A DNA stretch of 56,324 nucleotides from an uncultured Spartobacteria bacterium (GCA_937919825.1 CALFPA010000034.1:1-56324), one strand, 5' to 3'; counted from the first letter of the stretch, positions 8,729 to 17,214 are shown. Notes: generated from the letters alone by a model not told the origin. A program made the numbers and translations.

Positions 8729-9620
8729 CAATGGCGGGAAGCGGTTGATCGGCGCGGAACACAAAACCAGAAAGATCGAGCCGATTCGTAAGAACATCCG
8801 ACTCCAAGCGGGAGTAGGTGTCGAGACCGGCCGCAGAAATCCTCGGAAGGGAGGCGGCGAATCGGCCGAGGGTATGGATTCCGACCCCAGACTCGTAAGC
8901 GGCGCTGACGACCGAGGCCATTCCAAGCCGTTCGCCTTCGCGGGCAAATTCCCGGCAATGCTGGAAGCCTCCCATGAGCGTGGGCTTCAAAACCAAGACA
9001 GCGGCTCCCTGAAATAACGCCAAATCGGCAGGAGAGATTTCGCGAAGGGTTTCGTCCAGGGCGATGGGACAAGCCGCACGGGCGATCAACTCCGGGAGTC
9101 GTTGGGCATCGGTCAGTGGTTCCTCAAAATACTCGATCGGGAAATCCCGCAGACTCTCCGCGATGCGGAGGGATGCCTCGAAGGTCCAAGAGCGATTCGG
9201 ATCGAGGCGAAGCTGGCAAAGACCCTCTGTCTCGCGGGTGATGTCGTTCAGCAAGTCAGGGAGGCGCGCGACATCGACTCCTGAGGTTTTGATTTTGAGG
9301 CAACGGCAACCCTCGCGATAGACACGAACGGCCCCAGCGAGGATTTCTTGGGCATTTCCATCCAGAAGGGCATTCAGCGGAACTTCCTTTCGGAGGGGAA
9401 CCCAATCCCCCTCCAGCGCCTCCCGAGCACATCGGAGCGAGGCGGGGACGAAATCCTCGGAACCATGCAAACACGCCTCCACCTCCTTGAGCGTTTCACG
9501 ACTCCAACCGGGCAGAGGAGCGGCGTCTCCCCAGCGGTTTCCTTGGCGAAGCAAAATCCCCTCACGACATCCACCATCCCTGAGCGGGAGGCGGTAGAGA
9601 TAGGCACGCGGAGGATTCAC
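8703..9620 (-). CDS. menC: o-Succinylbenzoate synthase MenC
   Basis: A 305-residue member of the enolase superfamily, dehydrating SHCHC to o-succinylbenzoate. The family acid-base Lys pair appears in CLKIKTSG, and metal ligands occur in RLDPNRSW (Asp), YFEEPL (Glu) and IALDETL (Asp); a second Lys is in VLKPTLMGG. Length is normal for the family. The start is GTG at 9620, overlapping the menA stop by 4 bases (GTGA). The 3' end overlaps menE by 26 bases. Confidence 0.9.
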   Translation of the reverse strand: MNPPRAYLYRLPLRDGGCREGILLRQGNRWGDAAPLPGWSRETLKEVEACLHGSEDFVPASLRCAREALEGDWVPLRKEVPLNALLDGNAQEILAGAVRVYREGCRCLKIKTSGVDVARLPDLLNDITRETEGLCQLRLDPNRSWTFEASLRIAESLRDFPIEYFEEPLTDAQRLPELIARAACPIALDETLREISPADLALFQGAAVLVLKPTLMGGFQHCREFAREGERLGMASVVSAAYESGVGIHTLGRFAASLPRISAAGLDTYSRLESDVLTNRLDLSGFVFRADQPLPAIDESRLVLL

Positions 9621-10492
9621 ATCAGCAGAAATACCGAAACCATGATCGCAAGAAACAGACTGGAGGTTCCGGCATGTGGCAGGAGGTCATTGATCACGCG
9701 GGGATCGCGAAGGCGGACCAATGGGCCACCAACGCGGAGAGCCGAGAGAAAGGCGGCCATGGCGCAGAGCCAACCTCCGCCGTGGAATTGCAGAACGAAA
9801 AGCGGAACCACCGCTGGCACGAATAGGAAGAAGAGGATTTCAATGCGCGCAAATTTTTCGCCGAAGCGGACGGCGAGCGTTTTTTTATTCACCCGCTGAT
9901 CGGTGGCGCGGTCGCGGAGATTGTTCAGGGCAATCAGGACGACGGAATAGCAACCCGGCATGACGCCCAGCAGAACGGAATCGGAGGAAAAGCTCAGCGC
10001 TTGCACGAAATAGGTTCCCGCTGTGGCTACGAGCCCGAAGAAGAGAAAAGTGAAAACCTCGCCGAGTCCGAGGTAGGCCAGCGAGAATGGTCCGGCGGTG
10101 TAGAGAATTCCGAAAAGGATCGAGGCCATGCCGATCGCCACCACAGGCCAGCCAGCGCGGAGCGTCAGAAAAACCCCCGCCGCGGTGGCGAGGAGAAAAA
10201 AGAAAACCATCCCGAAAAAAACGGTGCGGGGTTGGAGCAAGCCCGAGGCCGTGACGCGCACCGGGCCGAGGCGGTCGGCGGTATCGGCGCCTTTTTTGGC
10301 GTCCCAGTAGTCGTTTGCGAGATTTGTGGCAATCTGGATGCAAATCGCCCCGAACAAAGCGGCGAGCGCGGCGGGGAGGTTTCCCTTCGATTGCGAGAAT
10401 GCCAAGGCGCTGCCGAGGAGAACCGGCGCGACGGCAGCGAACAGGGTTTTCGGGCGACTCGCGAGCACCCAGGCTTTGAGCGTGGCGCTCAC
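9617..10492 (-). CDS. menA: 1,4-Dihydroxy-2-naphthoate polyprenyltransferase MenA
   Basis: A 291-residue integral membrane UbiA-family prenyltransferase with 8 to 9 hydrophobic segments. The Asp-rich prenyl-diphosphate site is seen in [15 protein letters not shown] (about 60-75), and a second in the cytoplasmic loop [14 protein letters not shown] (about 190-205). It joins DHNA to the polyprenyl tail to give demethylmenaquinone. The start is GTG at 10492 ([16 protein letters not shown], the usual MenA opening), overlapping the menB stop by 4 bases. Confidence 0.92.
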   Translation of the reverse strand: MSATLKAWVLASRPKTLFAAVAPVLLGSALAFSQSKGNLPAALAALFGAICIQIATNLANDYWDAKKGADTADRLGPVRVTASGLLQPRTVFFGMVFFFLLATAAGVFLTLRAGWPVVAIGMASILFGILYTAGPFSLAYLGLGEVFTFLFFGLVATAGTYFVQALSFSSDSVLLGVMPGCYSVVLIALNNLRDRATDQRVNKKTLAVRFGEKFARIEILFFLFVPAVVPLFVLQFHGGGWLCAMAAFLSALRVGGPLVRLRDPRVINDLLPHAGTSSLFLAIMVSVFLLM

Positions 10493-11313
10493 GGGCGCTT
10501 GGGGAATTTGCTGAAGTCAGGTTTGCGTTTTTCGACAAACGCATTCCGGCCCTCCTGCCCCTCCTCGCTCATGTAGTAGAGAAGCGTGGCGTTCCCGGCG
10601 AGTTCCTGAAGTCCGGCCTGGCCGTCGCAATCGGCGTTCATCGCGGCTTTGAGGCATCGAATGGCGAGCGGGGATTTCTCCAAAATCTCGCGACACCATT
10701 TGACCGTCTCGATTTCGAGTTCGGCGTAGGGGACGACGGTGTTGACCAGTCCCATGCCGAGGGCCTGCTGGGCATCGTAGGTGCGGCAGAGAAACCAAAT
10801 TTCGCGGGCTTTTTTCTGGCCCACGATCCGGGCGAGGTAGCTCGAGCCAAAACCTCCGTCGAACGAGCCCACGCGAGGACCGGTCTGGCCGAACTTGGCG
10901 TTGTCAGCGGCGATGGTGAGGTCGCACACGACATGAAGCACATGACCGCCCCCGACCGCCCAGCCAGCAACCATGGCGATGACGGGCTTCGGGCAGTTGC
11001 GAATCTCGCGCTGGAAATCGAGGACATTCAGGCGCTCGACGCCGTGATTGTCGGCATAGCCGGCGTCACCTCGGATTTTCTGGTCGCCGCCGGAGCAGAA
11101 GGCGTGCTCGCCCTCGCCGGTGAGGATGATGACGCCGATCGAGGAGTCATCGCGGGCCTCTTGCAAGGCGCGGCGCATCTCCTCGACGGTCAGTGGACGG
11201 AAGGCGTTGCGGCGCTCTGGGCGGTTGATGGTGATCTTCGCGATGCCTTCGGCTTTTTCATAGCGGATGTCCTCAAAGGTTCCGGCGGGTTTCCAATCGC
11301 AGGCGGGTTTCAT
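10489..11313 (-). CDS. menB: 1,4-Dihydroxy-2-naphthoyl-CoA synthase MenB
   Basis: A 274-residue crotonase-fold enzyme closing the second ring from OSB-CoA. It shows the family hallmarks [14 protein letters not shown], the oxyanion-hole segment [14 protein letters not shown], and [19 protein letters not shown], followed by [18 protein letters not shown], highly typical of MenB as opposed to other crotonases. Its length matches the family. The start is ATG 11313, and menH ends 9 bases upstream. Confidence 0.95.
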   Translation of the reverse strand: MKPACDWKPAGTFEDIRYEKAEGIAKITINRPERRNAFRPLTVEEMRRALQEARDDSSIGVIILTGEGEHAFCSGGDQKIRGDAGYADNHGVERLNVLDFQREIRNCPKPVIAMVAGWAVGGGHVLHVVCDLTIAADNAKFGQTGPRVGSFDGGFGSSYLARIVGQKKAREIWFLCRTYDAQQALGMGLVNTVVPYAELEIETVKWCREILEKSPLAIRCLKAAMNADCDGQAGLQELAGNATLLYYMSEEGQEGRNAFVEKRKPDFSKFPKRP

Positions 11314-11322
11314 AGCGCGAAA

Positions 11323-12132
11323 TTAACGACGGGGCGTGGAGGGGCCAATGCCGAAGTTGGCGGGCAAAAAGTCTACCACCGCGCGGGCGAGTTCGAGTGG
11401 CGCTTCCTCCAGAAGGCGGTGGCCGCAGGCGGGGAGGATTTGGGTTTTGGCGGAACGGAAGGATTCCGCCATGCGGCGGGCGAGGAGGGAGTATTTCGAA
11501 TCAGCCTCGCCGGCGAGAATGAGGGCATCGCCGAGATAGGCAGGAAGTTCGTTCCAGAGAGAGGGCAAAACGCCAGGACTCCATGTCTCCAAAACCTCGG
11601 CCAAGGCGGCGGGGTTTTGAGTGCTGCGGGAGGCGAGGAATTCGGAGGAGGTTTTTTTCTTTGGTGATTCGAAGATCGGAAGATTCCACCAATCGTGAAG
11701 GAAGGACTCGAAGGATTCATCGCGGAGACGCCGGGCGAGTTTGGCATCGGCTTCGCAGCGGGCGTTTCTTTCGACGGGATTTTCAATTCCAGCGGTAGTG
11801 GAAATTCCGATGAAGGCTGGGAATCGCTGAGGATGTTCTATCGCAGCCGCGAGGGCGAGGCGACCACCGAGCGAGTAACCAGCGAGGGCAGCGCGAGAAA
11901 TTTGGGCGGCGTCCAATGTCTCGCAGAGCCGGGCGGTGAAGTTTTGTGGCGGGATGGAAACGGATTCGCCATGACCAGGCAGGTCGGGCAGGAGAATTTG
12001 GATATCGGGGCGCAGGCGCTGGAGTTCCTGGGCGAAGAGAATCCAGTCGATGCCAGTGCCGAGAAAGCCGTGGAGGCAAACGAGGGTTGGCCCGCCTTTC
12101 GGGCCGAGGGTTTGGAATTTCAGCGTTTCCAT
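11323..12132 (-). CDS. menH: Alpha/beta hydrolase, probable SHCHC synthase MenH
   Basis: A 269-residue alpha/beta hydrolase with the oxyanion strand CLHGFLGTGIDW, the nucleophile elbow AGYSLGGRLAL (Ser about residue 92) and a late catalytic His in PACGHRLLEEAP. In this context it is expected to eliminate pyruvate from SEPHCHC to give SHCHC. ATG 12132 is preferred over the in-frame GTG at 12138; it overlaps the 3' end of menD by 13 bases. Assignment as MenH rather than a generic hydrolase rests on its place between menD and menB. Confidence 0.82.
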   Translation of the reverse strand: METLKFQTLGPKGGPTLVCLHGFLGTGIDWILFAQELQRLRPDIQILLPDLPGHGESVSIPPQNFTARLCETLDAAQISRAALAGYSLGGRLALAAAIEHPQRFPAFIGISTTAGIENPVERNARCEADAKLARRLRDESFESFLHDWWNLPIFESPKKKTSSEFLASRSTQNPAALAEVLETWSPGVLPSLWNELPAYLGDALILAGEADSKYSLLARRMAESFRSAKTQILPACGHRLLEEAPLELARAVVDFLPANFGIGPSTPRR

Positions 12133-13808
12133 TTCCACTCGCGCTGTGAAATGCGGCGCGAAATTTCCAAATGAAGCGCGTGGTTGGCGGCACGGTCAGT
12201 GCGGCACTCGATGAGGCGGGGACCGCGCGGCGGTTGCGAGAGCAAATCGGCCAGCGCGGGGATGTCAGCGGCGCGGTGGTATTCGAGCCCGAACTGGGCG
12301 GCGGCATTTGAAAAATCCATGCCATGGGGCGTTTCCCAAAACCTCTCTCGTTCGGCAGGATCGATTCCCAGCGGGAGGAATTGGAAGATTCCACCGCCGT
12401 TGTTGTTCACCACCACGAGCGAAACCGGTTCACCCCGGAGGAGCGCAAGGGAATTGAGATCGTGAAGAAGTGTCAGGTCGCCGATGAGGGCGGTGATAGG
12501 TTTTCCGGCACCTGAGCAAATGCCCGCGATAGTGGCGATGTTGCCGTCGATGCCGCTGGCGCCGCGGTTTCCTAGGATTTGGGTGGGATGCGAAGATTTG
12601 GATTCCACGCAGGAATTAAAATCGCGCACGGGCATGGAATTTCCGAGGAAGAGAAGAGAGGAACTGGCGGCGACGGCGCGGGCGATGGAGGGTTCGGAGA
12701 GTTGATTGGTTTCCAAAACCTCGCTGAGAATTTCGGATGCGGCTTGGTTGGCCTCGATCCAGACATCCCGCCAAACCGATTGGGGTTGGATGGAAAGGGA
12801 ATCCAGAAACTCGGGAATGCCCGCGCAGACGATGGTTGGCGATTGGTGCCAAGGATCGAGGTTTTCGGGGAAGCGGCGGACTTGGAGATAATTTTCGCCG
12901 CGACAGTTCACCATCCATTCGCCGAGGCGCTTGGAGACAAGGCTGCCGCCGAAATGGAGGACGCGCTCGGGGGCGGGAACATTTCGGCTTTGGAGAATCC
13001 AATCAGCGTGACCGATGACACCGGGAAGTTGCCTCGCGCCAGAGAGGCCGTCGGCGATCAAGGGCCAGCCGAGGCGGTTCGAGAGATCGAGCAGGAGCGC
13101 GGCGTCAGGTTGTTCGGAGAGAGGGAGGCGTCCAACGAGAATCACGCCGTAAGGGGAATCGAAAAAATGGCCGAGGAGGGACCTGCTTGTCAGGTCCGGG
13201 GAGGCTTTCGAAATATCACCGATCCGGCTCTGACAAGCAGAGCCCTCCTCCCAAGGCACGGATTCGCCATCAGCTAAAAGTTCGGGCAGAACGGGCTCGG
13301 GGAACGGGACATTCAAGTGAACCGGACCCGGGTTTTCGCCTGTGGCGGAGGCGGCGAGATTTTCGAGAATGGCCGGGAGTTGGTTGAGATCGCCGGGGCT
13401 GGGAAGGTCAACTTGGGCTCGCACGAACGAGCCAAAGATTCCGGGTTGGTGGATCGTTTGATTCGCCCCCGTGCCGCGAAGTTCCGGTGGGCGATCGGCT
13501 GTGACGAAAATCAGCGGGATACCCGAATGGAAGGCCTCGACGCAGGCTGGCAGCAGATTGGCGACAGCCGAGCCACTGGTGGTAATGCAGACTGCTGGGC
13601 GGCCTGTGGCCATGGCCCATCCGAGCGCGGCAAAGGACATTCCTCGCTCGTCATAGTGGATCGTGGAATCGATTCCCTCCTCGACGACAGCGGCCACCAG
13701 AGACGATCCGCGGGCTCCGGGACTGATGAAAACACGCCCGGCTCCGAGTTTTTGGAGTCCGCAAACTATGGCTCGGCCCCAAGTGCGGTTCGAGCACGGA
13801 GGAGTCAT
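12120..13808 (-). CDS. menD: SEPHCHC synthase MenD, with in-frame palindromic insert
   Basis: A 562-residue ThDP-dependent enzyme that couples isochorismate and 2-oxoglutarate. The N-terminal domain shows FISPGARGSS, HYDERGMSFAALGWA and TTSGSAVANLLPAC; the ThDP site reads GDLTLLHDLNSLALL, followed by VVNNNGGGIFQFLP. The start is ATG 13808, overlapping menF by ATGA; the longer frame to 13859 would lie within menF. Residues 188-212 come from the palindromic element and fall at the junction between the N-terminal and central domains, a place where extra residues are likely tolerated. Confidence 0.92.
   Translation of the reverse strand: MTPPCSNRTWGRAIVCGLQKLGAGRVFISPGARGSSLVAAVVEEGIDSTIHYDERGMSFAALGWAMATGRPAVCITTSGSAVANLLPACVEAFHSGIPLIFVTADRPPELRGTGANQTIHQPGIFGSFVRAQVDLPSPGDLNQLPAILENLAASATGENPGPVHLNVPFPEPVLPELLADGESVPWEEGSACQSRIGDISKASPDLTSRSLLGHFFDSPYGVILVGRLPLSEQPDAALLLDLSNRLGWPLIADGLSGARQLPGVIGHADWILQSRNVPAPERVLHFGGSLVSKRLGEWMVNCRGENYLQVRRFPENLDPWHQSPTIVCAGIPEFLDSLSIQPQSVWRDVWIEANQAASEILSEVLETNQLSEPSIARAVAASSSLLFLGNSMPVRDFNSCVESKSSHPTQILGNRGASGIDGNIATIAGICSGAGKPITALIGDLTLLHDLNSLALLRGEPVSLVVVNNNGGGIFQFLPLGIDPAERERFWETPHGMDFSNAAAQFGLEYHRAADIPALADLLSQPPRGPRLIECRTDRAANHALHLEISRRISQREWKWKR
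13173..13249. repeat. Palindromic element inserted in frame in menD
   Basis: It has the same build as the menE copy: 25-base arms at 13174-13198 and 13225-13249, with a 26-base centre of unrelated sequence. The left arm forms GGACCTG-CTTGT-CAGGTCC and the right arm GGCTCTG-ACAAG-CAGAGCC. The right arm is identical to that in menE, while the left arm differs but keeps full pairing. It is translated in MenD as 25 residues beginning EGSACQSR and ending LTSRSLL. The opposite strand is also open in the equivalent frame (EGPACQVR to LTSRALL). Confidence 0.9.
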
Positions 13809-15136
13809 GGCGCGAGCAGATGGAGAACGCCGGCGATTTTGTCCTCCAACTCGTTCCACTCGCGCTCGGACTCGGAACCATCAACGATGCCCGCGCCGGC
13901 ATAGACATGGGTTTTTCGTCCCAACCAGAGCATCGATCGGATCGCCACGGCGAATTCGGCCTCGTCGCGAGAAACAAATCCCACCGGCCCCGCATACCAA
14001 CCTCGGTCGAAGGGTTCATTCTCGGCGATAAAGCGGGCGGCAGCGGCACAAGGGGAACCGCATGTGGCCGGCGTGGGATGGAAGGCGCGCAGAATCGCGT
14101 CGTCCCCCACCCCGTCGTTGAGTTGTCCAGCAATGGCGGTGCGGAGGTGTTGGACACGGGAGAGCTTGAGGACGCTTGGCGCGGTGTCTTGGGAAAATTC
14201 CGCGCAGAGTTCGCTGAATGTGGTCTCGAGCGAATCGACAACGAGGCGGTGCTCGAGTTGCTCCTTGGACATTTTGAGGAGTTGGGATTCGAGGCGTTCG
14301 TCCTCGACCGTATCGAGGCTACGGGGGCGCGTGCCGGCGACGGCCTCACTTTCAAGTCGCGAGCCTTCGCGGCGGAAAAGGAGTTCGGGGCTGGCTCCGA
14401 GGAAGGCCCCGGAGTTGGCCGTGGGCTGGAGGCAAAAGTGAAAACATGCCGGCGCACCGCCTGCGAGAATCTCGACCAGCGCAAATGGCGTGATGGTTTC
14501 CGTCAACTCCAGACAGGACTTGCGGGCGAGAACGACTTTTTGGAGGGAGCTGCCTTGAAATTCCTGCAAGGCATGGTCGACGGATTGCGACCAACTCGAG
14601 AAGTTCGGTTGATCCCAGCGCGTGAGCACGCCTGGACGCGGTGCCGAGCCGGTGTCGCCAAGCCTTTCGATCCATTGGGAGACATCGGAGAGATCGGTTT
14701 CGTTATCGGAAAGATTGACTGCCAGCGTGGTGCGACCGCCGGAGCGGATGATCTCGGCTTTTGGCACGAAGAAATATTCGTCAGGAAAATCGGCCCAATC
14801 ACTGCTTTTGTGCGAGGCGGCATCGAAGCGGCAGCCGCCAAAAACACGAATGCCCGAATCGCCGTCGTCGAGAATTTCGAGCAGGTCGGCGAGACTCCCG
14901 AAGGCTGCGGATCCCATGGCGAGGGTTTGGTCGCCGCCCGAGCGAGAACGCCAAAAGAAGCGTGGAAAAAGCGGCGCGCGGTCCAGCCAGCGGGGTGAGA
15001 AGAGGCCCTCGTCCTCGAGCGTCCATTCGATGCGGCGAATGCCCGAGGCCAGCGGGCGAGAGGAGCGGTGTGGGGCGTGAAGGTCGTTGTGCCGCCCGAT
15101 GCGGAGGGCGGATTGTGACGGCGCGGCGGGTGTCAT
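13805..15136 (-). CDS. menF: Isochorismate synthase MenF
   Basis: A 443-residue chorismate-using enzyme. The C-terminal catalytic domain carries KVVLARKSCLEL, GASPELLFRREGSRLESEA, AGTRPR, the HPTPATCGSP motif and RGWYAGPVGF, all standard in MenF/EntC isochorismate synthases. It feeds isochorismate to MenD and is the first gene of the men operon. The start is ATG 15136, with 84 bases to the divergent thioesterase gene, a stretch that must hold both promoters. Confidence 0.92.
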   Translation of the reverse strand: MTPAAPSQSALRIGRHNDLHAPHRSSRPLASGIRRIEWTLEDEGLFSPRWLDRAPLFPRFFWRSRSGGDQTLAMGSAAFGSLADLLEILDDGDSGIRVFGGCRFDAASHKSSDWADFPDEYFFVPKAEIIRSGGRTTLAVNLSDNETDLSDVSQWIERLGDTGSAPRPGVLTRWDQPNFSSWSQSVDHALQEFQGSSLQKVVLARKSCLELTETITPFALVEILAGGAPACFHFCLQPTANSGAFLGASPELLFRREGSRLESEAVAGTRPRSLDTVEDERLESQLLKMSKEQLEHRLVVDSLETTFSELCAEFSQDTAPSVLKLSRVQHLRTAIAGQLNDGVGDDAILRAFHPTPATCGSPCAAAARFIAENEPFDRGWYAGPVGFVSRDEAEFAVAIRSMLWLGRKTHVYAGAGIVDGSESEREWNELEDKIAGVLHLLAP

Positions 15137-15220
15137 TGCCCAATCGTTACGCTCGCCGGGGCGTCAAAGTTGTGTGGATTCATTTCGAATTGCGGCCTAA
15201 ACAAGATCAACATCGCCGCC

Positions 15221-15622
15221 ATGACAAGCCCCGCCACTCATATCCACCGACGCCGCGTGGAATTTGCCGACACCGACGCCGCCGGAGTCGCACACTTCTC
15301 GCGGTTGCTGGCGATGGTCGAGGAGGCGGAGCATGGATTTTTCCGCGAGCAAGGGATTCCGATCCTCACGGCGGAGTCCGCCTGGCCGGTGGTGAAGACG
15401 GAGGTGGATTTTTGTGGCGCGTGCCGGTTCGGGGAGGAAATCGAAATCTGCCTCTCGGATTTTCTTCCCGGAAAATCCTCGCTGACGTATGTGTTCGAGG
15501 GGACGATTGATGGAAGGAAGGTTTTTTCGGGAAAGATGACGAAATGCCACATTTCGCCTGCGACGGGGCGAGCGGTAGAGATTTCGGGAGATGTCCTGGG
15601 CAAAATTCGCGGGGTGATTTGA
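15221..15622 (+). CDS. Hotdog-fold acyl-CoA thioesterase, possible DHNA-CoA hydrolase
   Basis: A 133-residue 4HBT-type thioesterase. The motif RRVEFADTDAAGVAHFSRLL contains the family active-site Asp and the conserved V-H-F segment; FCGACRFGEEIEI follows. ATG 15221 is preferred over the TTG at 15170. The gene is divergent from menF with 84 bases between, and the men operon lacks a DHNA-CoA thioesterase, so a MenI-like role is a reasonable inference. A general acyl-CoA thioesterase of YbgC type cannot be excluded. Confidence 0.75.
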   Translation: MTSPATHIHRRRVEFADTDAAGVAHFSRLLAMVEEAEHGFFREQGIPILTAESAWPVVKTEVDFCGACRFGEEIEICLSDFLPGKSSLTYVFEGTIDGRKVFSGKMTKCHISPATGRAVEISGDVLGKIRGVI

Positions 15623-15624
15623 GA

Positions 15625-15640
15625 TGGCACATGATCTGCT
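15625..15640 (+). promoter_or_regulatory. Possible sigma-54 promoter before the unknown gene
   Basis: TGGCACA-N4-CTGCT with the required GG-N10-GC spacing (GG at 15626-15627, GC at 15638-15639); one mismatch to the -12 consensus TTGC. The start codon at 15657 is only 18 bases from the -12 element, so a transcript from it would have a leader of about 6 bases and lose the AGGA at 15645-15648. Confidence 0.35.
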
Positions 15641-15656
15641 TTGCAGGACTTGATTT

Positions 15657-16172
15657 ATGAACCCACTCCTCGCCATCACCGCTGCCAAGGTCGGCAATAA
15701 TATCCTTAACAATGTGGCCAAGAATATCTCGGGTGGCCAGAAGACCTCGCCGGAGGCGGAGATTCGCAAGGCGGAATTCAATAAAATGATGATCGCGGCG
15801 GCGAATACCCCGAAGGCTATTGCCCACAGGGAATTGAGCGCTAACGGGATTGGTGGACGGGGCGATGCGGAGTCGCAACTTCAGCACATCGCGCAGCAAA
15901 TCCTCCAGTCCTCAGAGGTTGGAAAATCCATCGATGGGAAGTCGGAGGCGTTTGAGTTGAAATTTCTGCCGGGGGGCAAGGTGTCGGTTAAAAATGCCGA
16001 TGGTCAGGTGAAAATTTTTGAGTTGAAGGGAGAAATGGCTCAGTCGGCTCAAAAGGCATTCGATATCATCGAAAAGGTGAAGATCGCTTATCCGCAAAAT
16101 GGCGCTGGCTCGGGCGAGCCTGGTGGAAGTCTGCGGATGATTCCCGGCGCGGGTTGCTCGTTGCTGGCTTGA
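15657..16172 (+). CDS. Unknown protein upstream of the flagellar genes
   Basis: A 171-residue soluble protein that I do not recognise. The first part (MNPLLAITAAKVGNNILNNV) is hydrophobic and Asn-rich; the middle is Gln-rich (AESQLQHIAQQILQSSEVGK); a predicted beta-rich part follows (FELKFLPGGKVSVKNADGQV), then a helix and a Gly-rich tail. An AGGA ribosome site lies 8 bases before ATG 15657. It precedes flgB by 204 bases, has a sigma-54-like site similar to that of flgB, and ends in its own terminator. A role in flagellar assembly or control is suggested by position only. Confidence 0.6.
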   Translation: MNPLLAITAAKVGNNILNNVAKNISGGQKTSPEAEIRKAEFNKMMIAAANTPKAIAHRELSANGIGGRGDAESQLQHIAQQILQSSEVGKSIDGKSEAFELKFLPGGKVSVKNADGQVKIFELKGEMAQSAQKAFDIIEKVKIAYPQNGAGSGEPGGSLRMIPGAGCSLLA

Positions 16173-16182
16173 TGCCACCGCT

Positions 16183-16207
16183 GCCTCGCGGGGTCGGGGC
16201 TTTTTTT
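16183..16207 (+). terminator. Rho-independent terminator after the unknown gene
   Basis: A 6-bp stem GCCTCG / CGGGGC (one G-T pair) with a 6-base loop is followed directly by seven T. It lies 10 bases after the stop at 16172 and separates this gene from the flagellar operon. Confidence 0.7.
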
Positions 16208-16346
16208 CATTCCCTCAGAAGTTCCGAGGGTTCGCTCGGCAAGTTTTGCCGTTTCGATTTTGCGTTTGAGGAACGATGTTCCGAATTCGAGCCGTTTGTT
16301 CGTTGCTGAGCGGGGAAAATCTGCCTCGGGAGTGGGGCGCGGGAGC

Positions 16347-16362
16347 TGGCACAGGTTTTGCT
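16347..16362 (+). promoter_or_regulatory. Sigma-54-type promoter before flgB
   Basis: TGGCACA-N4-TTGCT matches the -24/-12 consensus (GG at 16348-16349, GC at 16360-16361, 10 bases between). Sigma-54 control of flagellar genes is common. The difficulty is distance. The expected start of transcription (about 16373) is 4 bases before the flgB ATG at 16377, and the GAGG at 16369-16372 would fall outside the message. The stretch 16208-16346 shows no other clear signal. Confidence 0.5.
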
Positions 16363-16376
16363 TAGCTTGAGGTATT

Positions 16377-16766
16377 ATGGAATTGGTCGCCTCCCTTTTC
16401 GCCTCAGACAACTACACGGCAGTGAAGAAAATGATGGATGTCTCGGCGATGCGTCATGCCGCGATCGCCAGCAATATCGCGAATGTCTCGACACCAGGCT
16501 ACAAGCGGGTGGATTTGAGCAAGTCGTTTGAAGACGAATTGAAGGCGCAGATTCAATCGCGCGATGCGGATGCCATTACTGCCTCCGTGCCCCGCACGGA
16601 GCTGGATACCATGACTCCAGCGACCCGCGCGGACGGCAACAATGTCCAAATCGATCGCGAACTTTTGGCCATGAGCACGAACACGATGAATTTCGATGCC
16701 CTGACGAACTTCGCCAGCGGCTCCCTGAAACAGCTGAAGATGGCCATCACAGGCCGCCCGCAGTGA
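16377..16766 (+). CDS. flgB: Flagellar basal-body rod protein FlgB
   Basis: A 129-residue proximal rod protein with the axial-protein N-terminal signature IASNIANVSTPGYKRVDL (about 30-47) and a C-terminal amphipathic helix that packs with other rod proteins. It is exported by the flagellar type III system and assembled on the MS ring. Length and the distance from start to the signature fit the family, which supports ATG 16377. It opens a run of 21 flagellar genes on the plus strand. Confidence 0.93.
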   Translation: MELVASLFASDNYTAVKKMMDVSAMRHAAIASNIANVSTPGYKRVDLSKSFEDELKAQIQSRDADAITASVPRTELDTMTPATRADGNNVQIDRELLAMSTNTMNFDALTNFASGSLKQLKMAITGRPQ

Positions 16767-16785
16767 TTCTCCACTCATTTTTACC

Positions 16786-17196
16786 ATGAATGTCCTATCC
16801 GCCACAGCCATTACCGCCAGCGCGCTCGAGTCCGAGAAGTTGCGCGTGGACATCACTTCACAAAACATCGCCAACGCCCACACCACGAAAGGCCTCGATG
16901 GAAAACCCTATCAGCGCCGCGTGGTGGCCTTTGAGTCGGTCTTGAATGAGCAGATGGGGCAAAACATGCAGGGCGTCCGAGTTTCCGAAATCAAGCGGGA
17001 TGAAACGCCCGGGGAGATCATTAACAACCCCGAGCATCCCCACGCGGACGAGGAGGGCAATGTGAAAATGCCCAATGTGAACATCGCTTATGAAATGGTG
17101 GACATGATCACGGCCACCCGCTCCTACGAGGCAAATCTCGCCGTGGTGCGGAATGCCCGCCAAATGGCCAACCAAGCTCTCGCCATCGGACGCTAA
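16786..17196 (+). CDS. flgC: Flagellar basal-body rod protein FlgC
   Basis: A 136-residue proximal rod protein. The N-terminal SQNIANAHTTKGLDGKPYQRR and the C-terminal pattern VNIAYEMVDMITATRSYEAN with NARQMANQALAIGR are the FlgC consensus. It assembles with FlgB and FliE at the base of the rod. The start is ATG 16786, 19 bases after flgB. Confidence 0.95.
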   Translation: MNVLSATAITASALESEKLRVDITSQNIANAHTTKGLDGKPYQRRVVAFESVLNEQMGQNMQGVRVSEIKRDETPGEIINNPEHPHADEEGNVKMPNVNIAYEMVDMITATRSYEANLAVVRNARQMANQALAIGR

Positions 17197-17214
17197 TTTT
17201 AAAAAAACCGAATT

